Source: Pseudomonas sp. ML96 (GTDB taxonomy: Bacteria > Pseudomonadota > Gammaproteobacteria > Pseudomonadales > Pseudomonadaceae). Taken from it: a stretch of DNA of 64,000 bases. The notes beneath the pieces were generated by a model. The model saw nothing but the letters and a program-made list of their open reading frames with translations. It was not told the DNA's origin and searched no databases. Shown in pieces: positions 9,114 through 18,266 of this stretch. The position numbers and the translations under genes were made by a program. Location: contig NZ_JPMY01000034.1 of NCBI RefSeq assembly GCF_000761545.1, positions 1 to 64,000 of the forward strand. The letters run 5' to 3'. Positions within the stretch are counted from its first letter, which is position 1; the number at the start of each line of letters is the position of its first letter.

Positions 9114-12100
9114 CCCTATCCGACATCTGTATCCGCCGGCCGGTGTTCGCCACCGTGCTGTCGCTGATCATCGTGCTGCTCGGCCTGTTGGCCTACCAGC
9201 GCCTGGCGGTGCGCGAGTACCCGAACATCGACGTGCCGATCGTCACGGTCAACGTCATCTACCCCGGCGCCAGCCCGGAGATCATGGAGTCGCAGGTCGC
9301 CCAGCCGATCGAGGACGTGCTCTCGGGCATCGAAGGGCTGGACTTCGTCAGCTCGATCAGCCGTTCGGAGAACACCCAGATCACTGCGCAGTTCCGCCTC
9401 GGCACCAACTCCGACGAGGCGGCCAACGATGTGCGCGATCGCTTGGGCCGGGTGCGTAGCCTGCTGCCGGACGAAATCGACGAGCCGATGGTGCAGAAGG
9501 TCGAGGCCGACGCCCAGCCGGTAATCTGGCTGGCCTTCTACAGCGAGCGCTTCTCCGCCATGGAGATCACCGACGTGATCGAGCGGGTGGTGCAGGACCG
9601 CCTGCAGATCATCCCCGGCGTGTCCGAGGTGCAGATACGCGGCGCGCGTACTTACGCCATGCGCATCTGGCTCGATCCGGAGAAGCTCGCCGCTCATGAC
9701 CTCACCGTGCAGGACGTGGAGGACGCCCTGCGCCGGCAGAACGTGGAGATTCCCGCCGGGCGCATCGAGTCGGTGCAGCGCGAGTTCTCCGTGCTGTCGG
9801 AGACTGACCTGAAGACCCCGGAGGAATTCAACCAACTGATTCTCGACGACTCGCGCGGCTACCTGCTGCGCCTGTCCGACGTCGGCCATGCCGAGATCGG
9901 CGCCGCCGACGAGCGCACCGTGGTGCGCTTCAAGGGCCGCCCGGCGGTGGCGGTGGGCATGATCAAGCAGGCCACGGCCAACCCGCTGGAAATCTCCGAT
10001 GGTCTGGAGGAGGCGCTGCCGGAAATCCGCAAGCTGCTGCCCGAGGGCATGGAGATGGCGGTTGCCAACGACAACTCGTTGTTCATCCGCGAGTCGATCA
10101 AGAACGTCCAGGCCACCATCTGGGAAGCGGTGATACTGGTCATCCTGATCATCTTCCTGTTCCTGCGCTCGCTGCGCGCCACCCTGATTCCGCTGGTGAC
10201 CATCCCGGTGTCGCTGATCGGCGCCTGCGCGCTGATGGCGCTCATGGGCTTCACGGTCAACACCCTGACCCTGCTGGCCATGGTCCTGGCCATCGGCCTG
10301 GTGGTGGACGACGCCATCGTGGTGCTGGAGAACATCCACCGCCACATCGAACAGGGCATGAAGCCGATGCAGGCGGCCTTCGTCGGCAGCCGCGAGATTG
10401 CCTTCCCGGTGATCGCCATGACCCTGACCCTGGCCGCGGTATACGCGCCGATCGGCTTTATGCAGGGCACCTCCGGAAAACTCTTTACCGAGTTCGCCTG
10501 GACCCTGGCCGGCGCGGTGCTGGTGTCCGGCTTCGTCGCCCTGACCCTGTCGCCGATGATGTGCGGCCACCTGCTCAAGGCCCACGTGCCGCAGCAGAAG
10601 CACAACCGCGTGTACAACCTGATCGAAGGCTTCCTCAACGGCCTGACCTACAACTACCGCCATTTGCTCGAGCGCACGCTACGCGCCTGGTGGGCGGTGG
10701 TGGCGCTACTGGTGATCATCCTTCTGCTCTGCGCCTGGCTGTTCAGCGGCCTGCGCAGCGAGCTGGCGCCGACCGAGGACACCGGCACCATCGTCGGCTC
10801 GATCAACGGCCCGGACGGCGCCACGGTCGGCTATACCAGCCGCTACGCGCGGCAGCTCGAGGCGGCCTACGAGTCGGTGCCGGAGACCAATCGCTACATG
10901 GTCATCGTCGGCTTCCCCACGGTGGCCCAGGGCCTGTCGTTCATGAAGCTGGAGGATTGGGACAAGCGCGAGCGCAGCCAATTCGAGATCCGCGACGAGC
11001 TGCTGCCCAAGCTGCAGGACATCCCTGGCGTGCGCGCCTTCCCGATCAACCGCCCGCCGCTGGGGCAGAGCGCGCGCAACCAGCCAGTCAACTTTGTGAT
11101 TCGTTCGTCGCTGGAATACGCCGAGCTGCAGCCCTATGTGGAGAAGCTACTGGCCGAGGTGCGCGACTATCCGGGGCTGGAGAGCCTGGATACCGACCTC
11201 AAGCTCAACACGCCGCAGCTCAAGGTCACGGTCAACCGCGAGCAGGCGGTGGCGGTGGGCACCGACGTGGCCACCATTGGCCGCAGCATGGAGAGCCTGT
11301 TCGGCAGCCGCCAGGTCACCCGTTTCAAGCAGAACGGCGAGCAGTACGACGTGCTGGTGCAGCTGCAGGACGTCGACCGCAGCAACCCCGAGGACCTCAA
11401 CCGCGTCTACGTGCGCGGGCGCAACGACAACATGGTGCAGCTCTCCAACCTGATCGAGGTGCACGAGACAGTGGCGCCGCGCGAGCTCAACCACTTCAAC
11501 CAGCTGCGCGCGGTGACGGTCACCGCCAACGTCGGCTCCGGCTACACCCTGGGCGAGGCGCTGGACCATCTGGAGGAGAAGGCGCTCGGCATCTTCCCGC
11601 CGGACACCCAGTTCGACTACACCGGCACCTCGCGCGACTTCAAGGATTCCAGCAGCGGCGTGGCGCTGATCTTCGTACTGGCTCTGCTGTTCATCTTCCT
11701 GGTGCTGGCGGCGCAGTTCGAGAGCTTCTTCGACCCGCTTATCATCCTGTTCAGCGTGCCGCTGTCGATGGCCGGCGCGCTGCTGGCGCTCAAGCTGTTC
11801 GGCGGCACCCTCAACATCTATTCGCAGGTGGGTTTGGTGACGCTGATCGGGCTGATCACCAAGCACGGCATCCTTATCGTCGAGTTCGCCAACCACCTGC
11901 TGCGCGAGGGCCGCGAGCTGGGCGAGGCGGTGCTGGAGGCCTCGGTGCAGCGCCTGCGGCCGATCCTGATGACCACTGGCGCCATGGTCCTCGGCTCGCT
12001 GCCACTGGCTATCGCCACCGGGGCCGGCGCCGAGAGCCGCCAGCAGATCGGTATGGTCATCGTCGGCGGTCTGCTGGTGGGCACCTTCTTCACCCTGTTC

Positions 12101-12178
12101 GTGGTGCCGACGCTCTATACCCTGCTGCGCCGCTGGCGGCCGATTCATGCGGAAGCAGGCGAGGCCAGCATCGCCTGA
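9110..12178 (+). CDS. RND multidrug efflux permease (HAE-1 type)
   Basis: 1022 aa, the usual length for AcrB/MexB relatives. Twelve membrane segments are split by two large periplasmic loops. The N-terminus (LSDICIRRPVFATVLSLIIVLLGLLAYQRLAVREYPNID, in part) is typical. TM4 carries the proton-relay Asp pair in IGLVVDDAIVVLENIHRH, and the second-half motif is LVTLIGLITKHGILIVEFAN. This is the MdtBC/MexQ-like HAE-1 signature rather than the heavy-metal CusA type. Translation is coupled to the adaptor gene. No outer-membrane factor follows, so it probably uses a housekeeping TolC/OprM-like channel encoded elsewhere. Confidence 0.94.
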   Translation: MTLSDICIRRPVFATVLSLIIVLLGLLAYQRLAVREYPNIDVPIVTVNVIYPGASPEIMESQVAQPIEDVLSGIEGLDFVSSISRSENTQITAQFRLGTNSDEAANDVRDRLGRVRSLLPDEIDEPMVQKVEADAQPVIWLAFYSERFSAMEITDVIERVVQDRLQIIPGVSEVQIRGARTYAMRIWLDPEKLAAHDLTVQDVEDALRRQNVEIPAGRIESVQREFSVLSETDLKTPEEFNQLILDDSRGYLLRLSDVGHAEIGAADERTVVRFKGRPAVAVGMIKQATANPLEISDGLEEALPEIRKLLPEGMEMAVANDNSLFIRESIKNVQATIWEAVILVILIIFLFLRSLRATLIPLVTIPVSLIGACALMALMGFTVNTLTLLAMVLAIGLVVDDAIVVLENIHRHIEQGMKPMQAAFVGSREIAFPVIAMTLTLAAVYAPIGFMQGTSGKLFTEFAWTLAGAVLVSGFVALTLSPMMCGHLLKAHVPQQKHNRVYNLIEGFLNGLTYNYRHLLERTLRAWWAVVALLVIILLLCAWLFSGLRSELAPTEDTGTIVGSINGPDGATVGYTSRYARQLEAAYESVPETNRYMVIVGFPTVAQGLSFMKLEDWDKRERSQFEIRDELLPKLQDIPGVRAFPINRPPLGQSARNQPVNFVIRSSLEYAELQPYVEKLLAEVRDYPGLESLDTDLKLNTPQLKVTVNREQAVAVGTDVATIGRSMESLFGSRQVTRFKQNGEQYDVLVQLQDVDRSNPEDLNRVYVRGRNDNMVQLSNLIEVHETVAPRELNHFNQLRAVTVTANVGSGYTLGEALDHLEEKALGIFPPDTQFDYTGTSRDFKDSSSGVALIFVLALLFIFLVLAAQFESFFDPLIILFSVPLSMAGALLALKLFGGTLNIYSQVGLVTLIGLITKHGILIVEFANHLLREGRELGEAVLEASVQRLRPILMTTGAMVLGSLPLAIATGAGAESRQQIGMVIVGGLLVGTFFTLFVVPTLYTLLRRWRPIHAEAGEASIA

Positions 12179-12216
12179 GCGCCGCTGGTCACGCCGGTTT
12201 GCGCGGCAGGTGGAAG

Positions 12217-12244
12217 GGGCTATGCCTAGATGTAGGCATAGCCC
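12217..12244 (+). other. Perfect 12-bp hairpin between the RND gene and the Cys-rich protein gene
   Basis: GGGCTATGCCTA pairs perfectly with TAGGCATAGCCC around a GATG tetraloop. There is no T-run after it, so it is not a classic terminator. It ends only four bases before the GGGAGG ribosome site of the next gene, where it could stabilise or regulate the mRNA, or mark an operon end. Confidence 0.6.
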
Positions 12245-12261
12245 GCAGGGAGGCACTGACC

Positions 12262-13185
12262 ATGGCGCCGCGCTCGTTTCTTCCATTCCTCACCGTTGCG
12301 CTGTTCGCCTTGCACGGCTGCACTCTCGACCGCTCGGTTATCGCCGCCATGCCCGGCGGCAGTCTGGTCGTCGGTCCGCTCCTGGCATGCCCCGGCGATA
12401 CCGTGCATATCGCCTGGGAAACCCGGCGTCCCCGCAACGAGGCTTTCTGTGCCTTCGCCAATGGCAATACCGCCGCGCTGCTGAGTTGCCGCATCAGTGC
12501 CGACTGTGCTGACGAAGAGGAATGCCTGGATGGCTACTGCAACAACTGCGACGCCATCACCAATCTGCAGCGGCGGCAAACCGAATGTGCGGCGCCGAGC
12601 TTTCAGGGCTGCGAGCCCAACCTGAATGTGCGCATCCAGGTCACTCCCGAACCAGACCCGCCGCTGGCCGATGCCAGCGATATCACCCAGCACCGCGGCG
12701 AGCGCAGCTTCGTGATTCAGGAGACCAGTGCCATCGCCTTTCGCAGCGAAGTGATAGATGCCGAGGGCCAACGCGCCGGGGTTGCCGGCGCCGTCGGCCG
12801 TATCGATCTGGATGCGCGGGTCGAGGTGATACAGACCGATCTGCGGCGCACTGCCGCCAATGCCTTCGAATGCCGTGGGACGACGCCCAACTGGGCCGGA
12901 GTAAGGTTGGAGGATCTGTATTTCGGTGCCTCGCCCAACCTGCATCTGCTCAGCATCCACAATCCGAATGGGTTCGCCGTGGTCGGCAATCTCAATGGCG
13001 ACCCGCTGCGCCTGGAGGCCCGCGAGACCATCAGCCTGAATCTGCCGCTGTTTGGGCCGATACAGGCCCAACCGGATGCCGCGTTCCTGCGGACCCTACC
13101 GCCGGTACGTTGTACGGCTACCGACACCAGCGGCAGCCTGCCCAGCGCGCCGCTGCAGCTGAAGGCGGGTTGCGTGGCACCCTAG
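12262..13185 (+). CDS. Cys-rich secreted protein, possible lipoprotein, unknown function
   Basis: 307 aa, not recognised as a named family. The N-terminus is a signal peptide ending FALHGC; Cys about 19 would make it a lipoprotein, although His at -2 of the lipobox is unusual. The mature part has about fifteen cysteines, dense in residues 70-115 (DCADEEECLDGYCNNCD and following), suggesting disulfides or metal binding, and then a beta-rich C-terminal half. ATG 12262 has AGGGAGG upstream. It lies between the RND operon and copS, converging on copS with only three bases between the stop codons. A metal-related role is possible from location only. The longer frame starting inside the RND gene is an artefact. 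Confidence 0.8.
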   Translation: MAPRSFLPFLTVALFALHGCTLDRSVIAAMPGGSLVVGPLLACPGDTVHIAWETRRPRNEAFCAFANGNTAALLSCRISADCADEEECLDGYCNNCDAITNLQRRQTECAAPSFQGCEPNLNVRIQVTPEPDPPLADASDITQHRGERSFVIQETSAIAFRSEVIDAEGQRAGVAGAVGRIDLDARVEVIQTDLRRTAANAFECRGTTPNWAGVRLEDLYFGASPNLHLLSIHNPNGFAVVGNLNGDPLRLEARETISLNLPLFGPIQAQPDAAFLRTLPPVRCTATDTSGSLPSAPLQLKAGCVAP

Positions 13186-13188
13186 TAG

Positions 13189-14511
13189 CTAGGCCGGGAA
13201 TTCCAGAATAAAGCGCGTCCAGCCATTCGCCGACTCGCAGCGGATACTGCCGCCATGGGCCTGGACGATGGAGCGGGCGATGGCCAGGCCCAGTCCGGCG
13301 TGCTCGGCACCACCTTCGCGGCGTGCCGGGTCGGCGCGGTAGAAGCGGTCGAACAGACGCTCGCGCAGCTCGACGGGGATTTCCGCGCCCTGGTTGGCCA
13401 CCTCGATGCGCGTCGGCGTGGCGCTCAGGCGCAGCTCGCCGCCGGCCGGGGTGAAGCGCAGGGCGTTGTCGATCAGGTTGGACAGGGCGCGGCGCAGCAG
13501 CAGGCGGTCCGCCGTCAGCGTGCCTTCGGATTCGACGCGGATGCTCACGCTGGCATCCTCGGCCAGCGGTGCGAAGTAGTCGGCCAGGGCCGTCAGCTCG
13601 GTTTGCAGCAGCAGCGGCTCGCGGCGGGTCTGCAGCAGGCCGTTGTCGGCCTTGGCCAGCAGAAGCATGTCGACGACCATCTGCGCCAGGTGTTGTAGCT
13701 CCTCCAGGTTGGAGTGCAGGGCCTCGCGGTACTCCGCCAGCTCGCGCGGCTGGCCGAGGGTGACCTGGGTCTGGGTCAGCAGGTTGGAGAGCGGTGTGCG
13801 CAGCTCGTGGGCAATATCGGCGGAGAAGGCCGAGAGCCGGGCGAAGGCGTCTTCCAGGCGGGCCAGCATGGCGTTGAAGGCCTCGCCCAGCTCGCGCAGT
13901 TCGCTGGGGATACCGTCCAGCGGCAGGCGTGCGGTCAGCGACTGTGCCGAGACCTGGCGCGCCACCTCGGTCATCTGCTGCAACGGACGTAGTCCGCGGC
14001 GCGCCACCCAGGCTCCCAGTAAGGCGGTGGCGAGGGCCGAGAGGCCGACGCAGAGCCAGATCAAGCGCTGCATCTGCGCCAGGAAATGCTGGTGGTGGGT
14101 GATATCCAGCAGCAGGCTAAGGCGCAGGCCGCCGTCCAGTTGTTCCTCGACCACACGAAAATCGGTGCCCTGGTGCTGCCAGCGACCGATCTGTGCGTCG
14201 CCTTGCGGCAGGTGGGCGAGCAGCGGCTGGCTGGTGAACCATTGCTGGCCGTCCGCGCCCTGGATGCGCAGGGCCAGCTCGGGGTGGCGTTGCAGTTCCT
14301 GCTCCAGCTGCGGGCGCCGCGTGGCCAGGCTCTCGGTGTTGGTCACGCCCTGCAGCAGCTCGGCGAACACCGCCAGCTTGCCCTGCAGCTGTTGCTGGTC
14401 CAGTTCGACGAAGTGCGCCTCGCTGGCGCGGGTGAACAGGGCGCCGGCGACCAGTGCCACGGCGGCGGCGCAGGCGGCGAAGAGCAGGGCCAGACGATTG
14501 GCGAGGGACAT
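13189..14511 (-). CDS. copS: Copper-responsive sensor histidine kinase CopS
   Basis: 440 aa of the heavy-metal sensor kinase family (CusS/CopS/CzcS). TM1 covers residues 6-27; a periplasmic sensor of about 130 aa follows; TM2 is near residues 160-180; then a HAMP linker. HisKA has the phospho-accepting His in SADIAHELRTPLSNLL. HATPase has N-box LSNLIDNALRF and G2 box AGLGLAIARSIV. It senses periplasmic copper and phosphorylates CopR. The ATG at 14511 overlaps the copR stop as TGATG, so the two are translationally coupled. Longer upstream frames run through copR and were rejected. Confidence 0.95.
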   Translation of the reverse strand: MSLANRLALLFAACAAAVALVAGALFTRASEAHFVELDQQQLQGKLAVFAELLQGVTNTESLATRRPQLEQELQRHPELALRIQGADGQQWFTSQPLLAHLPQGDAQIGRWQHQGTDFRVVEEQLDGGLRLSLLLDITHHQHFLAQMQRLIWLCVGLSALATALLGAWVARRGLRPLQQMTEVARQVSAQSLTARLPLDGIPSELRELGEAFNAMLARLEDAFARLSAFSADIAHELRTPLSNLLTQTQVTLGQPRELAEYREALHSNLEELQHLAQMVVDMLLLAKADNGLLQTRREPLLLQTELTALADYFAPLAEDASVSIRVESEGTLTADRLLLRRALSNLIDNALRFTPAGGELRLSATPTRIEVANQGAEIPVELRERLFDRFYRADPARREGGAEHAGLGLAIARSIVQAHGGSIRCESANGWTRFILEFPA

Positions 14512-15188
14512 CAGGCGCGCGCCTCCAGCACATAGCCCATGCCACGCACGGTGTGGATCAGCGGCGCGGCGAAGCCCTCGTCGACCTTGGCGCGCAGGCG
14601 GCGGATGGCCACCTCGATGACGTTGGTGTCGCTGTCGAAATTCATGTCCCACACCTGCGAGGCGATCAGCGACTTGGGCAGCACCTCGCCCTGGCGGCGC
14701 AGCAGCAGTTCGAGCAGGGCGAATTCCTTGGCGGTCAGCTCGATGCGTTGGCCGGCGCGCTCGGCGCGGCGGCGCAGCAGGTCGAGGGACAGGTCGGCCA
14801 GTTGCAGCTGGTGTTCCTGCGGCGTGCTGGAGCCGCGGCGCAGCAGCGTGCGTACTCGCGCCAGCAGCTCGGTGAAGGCGAAGGGCTTGACCAGGTAATC
14901 GTCGGCGCCGGCCTCCAGGCCGCGCACCCGGTCTTCCACCGCATCCCGGGCGGTGAGGAATAGCACCGGCACGCCCAGGCCCGCTGCGCGCAGGTTGGCG
15001 AGGATCTGCCAGCCGTCACGGCCGGGCAGCATCACGTCGAGGATCAGTAGGTCGAAGTCGCCGGTCAGCGCCAGGTGCTCGCCGCTCAGGCCGTCCTGGG
15101 CCAGCTCCACGGCGAAACCGGCCTCGGCCAGGCCCTGGCGCAGGTACTGGCCAGTCTTGGGTTCGTCTTCGACTATCAGCAGCTTCAT
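14511..15188 (-). CDS. copR: Copper-responsive response regulator CopR
   Basis: 225 aa, OmpR/PhoB type. The receiver begins [16 protein letters not shown], has the phospho-acceptor Asp in [14 protein letters not shown] and the conserved Lys in DYLVKPFAF. The winged-helix DNA-binding domain (residues 125-222) ends with the classic [17 protein letters not shown] segment and [12 protein letters not shown] prefer ATG 15188, which matches family N-termini; an in-frame ATG four codons upstream (15200) is possible and neither has a strong ribosome site. It is transcribed divergently from copI-copA-copB, with a CopR-type box between them. Confidence 0.95.
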   Translation of the reverse strand: MKLLIVEDEPKTGQYLRQGLAEAGFAVELAQDGLSGEHLALTGDFDLLILDVMLPGRDGWQILANLRAAGLGVPVLFLTARDAVEDRVRGLEAGADDYLVKPFAFTELLARVRTLLRRGSSTPQEHQLQLADLSLDLLRRRAERAGQRIELTAKEFALLELLLRRQGEVLPKSLIASQVWDMNFDSDTNVIEVAIRRLRAKVDEGFAAPLIHTVRGMGYVLEARA

Positions 15189-15249
15189 TGCGGGACTCAT
15201 ACATTGGCAGTCGGCTTTATACGCCAGCCGGGGGCGGGCAGGGTGAAGC

Positions 15250-15264
15250 TGACAGAGATGTAAT
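15250..15264. promoter_or_regulatory. CopR/CinR-type operator (cop box)
   Basis: TGACAGAGATGTAAT matches the TGACA-N5-GTAAT pattern described for Pseudomonas copper response regulators. It lies in the copR-copI divergent region, 62 bases from the CopR start and 68 before the CopI start. A wider GCTGAC/GTCAGC inverted pair (15249-15276) encloses it. Confidence 0.7.
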
Positions 15265-15331
15265 CTTCGCGTCAGCTTAGCGCCAGCGGCGGCTCTCTAG
15301 AGTGGCGACATCACCACGATGGAGTTGCCCC

Positions 15332-15856
15332 ATGTCCGCACGTTTGTTCCTGCCGCTGCTCTGCGCCTTCAGTCTGCCGGCCCTGGCCGATGGCGGTCAT
15401 TTCGCCTTCGGCCAGCCGGCTGATGCGGCCAAGGCCGAGCGTACCGTCGAGATCACCCTCGGTGACATGTACTACGAGCCGGCGTCTGTGCAGGTCAAGG
15501 CCGGTGAGACGGTGCGCTTCGTGCTGAAGAACGAAGGCAGTCTGTTGCACGAATTCAGCCTGGGCGACGCCGCCCAGCATGCCGAGCACCAGAAGCAGAT
15601 GCTGATGATGCAGCAGATGGGCATGCTCGGTGAGAACGGCATCCAGGCCATGGATCACTCGAAGATGGGCCACGACATGGCGGGTATGGACCACGGCCAG
15701 ATGAGCCACAACGACCCCAATACCGTGATGATCCCCGCCGGCAAGAGTGCCGAACTGACCTGGACCTTCGCCAAGGCCACCGGCCTGGAGTTCGCCTGCA
15801 ACCTGCCGGGGCATTACCAGGCCGGCATGGTCGGCAAGCTGGACGTGCAGCCGTGA
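15332..15856 (+). CDS. copI: Cupredoxin-fold copper-resistance protein CopI
   Basis: 174 aa: signal peptide (residues 1-19, ending ALA), then a cupredoxin domain. Copper ligands fit the blue-copper pattern: His in GSLLHEFSLG and the C-terminal Cys-x3-(P)-x-His-x4-Met in EFACNLPGHYQAGM. Between strands a Met/His-rich insert (residues 85-130, with motifs MLMMQQMGM and MDHSKMGHDMAGMDHGQM) should bind Cu(I)/Cu(II). It is a periplasmic copper protein of Gram-negative resistance operons. ATG 15332 has GGAG seven bases upstream; the ORF extends ten codons further without support. It is first in the operon, behind the cop box, and its stop overlaps the copA start. Confidence 0.93.
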   Translation: MSARLFLPLLCAFSLPALADGGHFAFGQPADAAKAERTVEITLGDMYYEPASVQVKAGETVRFVLKNEGSLLHEFSLGDAAQHAEHQKQMLMMQQMGMLGENGIQAMDHSKMGHDMAGMDHGQMSHNDPNTVMIPAGKSAELTWTFAKATGLEFACNLPGHYQAGMVGKLDVQP

Positions 15857-17517
15857 GGCGCCTGCTGTTCTGTGCGCTGCTCGGTCTGAGCCTGGGCGCC
15901 CAGGCCGGGCGCTACGAGTTGGTGATCGACGAGGGCGAGGTGCGCTTCAGCGATGGCAGCCGCCCGGCGCTGACCATCAATGGCCAGAGCCCGGCGCCGG
16001 AGCTGCGCTTCCAAGAGGGCGAGGACGTGGAGATCGCCGTCACCAACAAGCTGGAGCGCATGACCGCGCTGCACTGGCACGGGATCATCCTGCCCTACAC
16101 CCAGGACGGCGTGCCGGGCATCAGCTTCCCCGGCATCGCGCCGGGCGAGACCTTCACCTACCGCTTCACCCTCAACCAGTCCGGCACCTACTGGTACCAC
16201 GCCCATGCCGACTTCCAGGAGCAGGAGGGCCTGTACGGCCCGCTGATCATCGAGCCCAAGGGTCGCGAGCCGTACCGCTACGACCGCGAGTACACCGTGC
16301 TGCTTTTCGACTGGCAGGACGAGAAGCCCGAGCGCACCCTGGCCAACCTGAAGAAGCAGGCCGACTACTACAACGACCAGCAGCAGACCCTCGGCGACTT
16401 CTTCCGCGACGTGGCCCGCGATGGCCTGGGAGCCACGGTCAAGGACCGCTGGGACTGGGGCAACATGCGCATGGCCAAGACCGATATCGCCGATGTTGGC
16501 GGATTCCGCTTCCTGGTCAACGGCCGTGACGCCGAGCAGAACTGGACGGCGTTGTTCAAGCCGGGAGAGCGGGTGCGCCTGCGCATCATCAATGGCTCGG
16601 GCATGAGCTACTTCGACCTGCGCATCCCCGGTCTGCCGCTGACCGTGGTGCAGGCCGACGGCAACGACGTGCAACCGGTGGTGGTCGACCAGCTACGCCT
16701 GGCGGTGGCCGAGACCTATGACGTGATCGTCCAACCCAAGGAGGACAAGGCCTACGCCCTGGTCGCCGAATCCATGGACCGCCGCGGCCAGGCCCTGGCC
16801 ACTCTGGCGCCGCGTGCCGGCATGCGCGCCGAGGTGCCGCCGCTGCGGGCGCCGCGCCTGCTGAGCATGAGTGACATGGGCATGAGCCACGACATGGCCG
16901 GCATGGACCATGGCGCGATGGTGGGCATGGATCATTCGCAGATGGCCGGGATGGATCACTCAGCCATGGCGCCTGCCGGCAACCCGGACTACGCCGCCGG
17001 CAGCGGCGTGGCCCCCGAGCCGGTCGATGGCGGACGCGTACTGGTCTACGGCGATCTCAAAGCCATGCGCCCGGCCGCCGGTTATCGCGCGCCGGACCGC
17101 ACCATCGAGCTGAAGCTGACCGGCAATATGGAACGCTACTTCTGGTCGTTCGACGGCGTGAAGTATTCCGAGGCCGAACCGATCCGCCTCAAGTACGGCG
17201 AGCGGGTGCGCTTTCGCTTCGTCAACCAGACCATGATGAACCACCCCATGCACCTGCACGGCATGTGGATGCAGCTGGACAAGGGTAACGGTCGCTTCAA
17301 CCCGCTCAAGCACGTGGTCAACGTCGCGCCCGGGCAAAGCCTGGAGGTGGACGTGCCGGTGGACGCCATGGGCGAGTGGGCCTTCCACTGCCACCTGATT
17401 TACCACATGGCCAGCGGCATGTTCCGCAAGATCGTGGTGGAGGCCGCGGACGGCAGCACCCAGCCGTTCTACGAGCCGCAGCCAGCCGCCAAGGAGAGCG
17501 AACATGCGCACCACTAA
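15853..17517 (+). CDS. copA: Periplasmic multicopper oxidase CopA
   Basis: 554 aa starting at GTG 15853, which overlaps the copI stop (GTGA). Three cupredoxin domains carry all four copper-site motifs: HWHG (residue about 75), WYHAHADFQEQEG, HPMHLHGMWM and the terminal HCHLIYHMASGM. Near residues 338-375 is a Met/His-rich loop (MGMSHDMAGMDHGAM and repeats of MDHS), typical of CopA/PcoA. The enzyme oxidises Cu(I) and sequesters copper in the periplasm. Unlike most CopA proteins, the leader is short (RRLLFCALLGLSLGAQA) without a full Tat box, so the export route is unclear. The last 14 bases overlap copB. Confidence 0.95.
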   Translation: MRRLLFCALLGLSLGAQAGRYELVIDEGEVRFSDGSRPALTINGQSPAPELRFQEGEDVEIAVTNKLERMTALHWHGIILPYTQDGVPGISFPGIAPGETFTYRFTLNQSGTYWYHAHADFQEQEGLYGPLIIEPKGREPYRYDREYTVLLFDWQDEKPERTLANLKKQADYYNDQQQTLGDFFRDVARDGLGATVKDRWDWGNMRMAKTDIADVGGFRFLVNGRDAEQNWTALFKPGERVRLRIINGSGMSYFDLRIPGLPLTVVQADGNDVQPVVVDQLRLAVAETYDVIVQPKEDKAYALVAESMDRRGQALATLAPRAGMRAEVPPLRAPRLLSMSDMGMSHDMAGMDHGAMVGMDHSQMAGMDHSAMAPAGNPDYAAGSGVAPEPVDGGRVLVYGDLKAMRPAAGYRAPDRTIELKLTGNMERYFWSFDGVKYSEAEPIRLKYGERVRFRFVNQTMMNHPMHLHGMWMQLDKGNGRFNPLKHVVNVAPGQSLEVDVPVDAMGEWAFHCHLIYHMASGMFRKIVVEAADGSTQPFYEPQPAAKESEHAHH

Positions 17518-18208
17518 TATTGCGCTCGGTCTGCTGCTGACCACTCCGGCCCTGGCCATGGAGCAGCATATGGACGCCATGCCGGTGGCCAAGCTGGCCG
17601 TCGACCACCTGGAGCAGCGCTTCGACGGCGACGACCAGGCCCTGGCCTGGGAGCTGGAGGCGACCTACGGCAACGACCTGCACAAGGCGGTACTGAAGAG
17701 CAGCGGCGAGCGCGCCGAGGGCGTGCCGACCGACTCCAGCGAGACCCAGCTGCTGTATCGGCGCATGGCCAGCGAGTTCTTCGACTGGCAGGCCGGCCTG
17801 CGCCACGACGACCAGCCGGGGCCGGCGCGCAGCTACGCGGTGCTCGGCCTCAAGGGCTTGGCGCCGCAGTGGATAGAGCTGGACGCCAACCTGTTCCTCA
17901 GCGAGCGTGGCGACGCCTCGCTGCGCGTCGAGGCCGAATACGAGCTGCTGCTGACCCAGCGCTGGGTGCTGGAGCCCAAGCTGGAGTACGATCTGGCCCT
18001 GGACGACGACCGCGACCTGGGTGTCGGCGCTGGTGGCAGCACCCTGGAAGCCGGACTGCGCCTGCATTACCGAGTCAGCCCGCAGTTTTCGCCCTATGTC
18101 GGCTATGCCTGGGAGAAGAGCTATGGCCGCAGCGGCGACTGGCTACGTGCCGAAGGTGAGCATGACGAGGAGGGCGCCTGGGTCGTCGGTCTGCGCTTCT
18201 GGCTCTGA
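17504..18208 (+). CDS. copB: Outer-membrane copper-resistance protein CopB
   Basis: 234 aa with a signal peptide ending ALAM. Beta-barrel strands of the CopB/PcoB family follow ([22 protein letters not shown], in part; [37 protein letters not shown]), and the protein ends GLRFWL. It is shorter than plasmid CopB because the N-terminal Met/His-repeat region is reduced to [10 protein letters not shown]. It probably limits copper entry or exports it across the outer membrane together with CopA. The start codon lies inside the end of copA, so it is coupled. A terminator follows within seven bases. Confidence 0.93.
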   Translation: MRTTNIALGLLLTTPALAMEQHMDAMPVAKLAVDHLEQRFDGDDQALAWELEATYGNDLHKAVLKSSGERAEGVPTDSSETQLLYRRMASEFFDWQAGLRHDDQPGPARSYAVLGLKGLAPQWIELDANLFLSERGDASLRVEAEYELLLTQRWVLEPKLEYDLALDDDRDLGVGAGGSTLEAGLRLHYRVSPQFSPYVGYAWEKSYGRSGDWLRAEGEHDEEGAWVVGLRFWL

Positions 18209-18214
18209 GCGCGG

Positions 18215-18247
18215 GGCGGGCATGGGGTACAATGCCCGCCGTTTTTT
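18215..18247 (+). terminator. Terminator of the copI-copA-copB operon
   Basis: GGCGGGCAT pairs with ATGCCCGCC (9 bp, 8-nt loop) followed by GTTTTTT. It lies seven bases past the copB stop. The loop also contains TACAA(T), a possible -10 element for queF, so terminator and promoter may overlap. Confidence 0.85.
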
Positions 18248-18266
18248 CGCTTTCCAGGCCGCCGTC

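Noticed and set aside
9116..10663. 515-aa minus-strand frame opposite the RND pump
   Set aside because: His/Gln/Asp-rich antisense shadow of a well-supported membrane protein.
10561..12261. Long frame running from inside the RND gene into the Cys-rich protein gene
   Set aside because: The first 567 codons are an alternate frame of the RND permease; only the part from ATG 12262, with its own ribosome site and signal peptide, is real.
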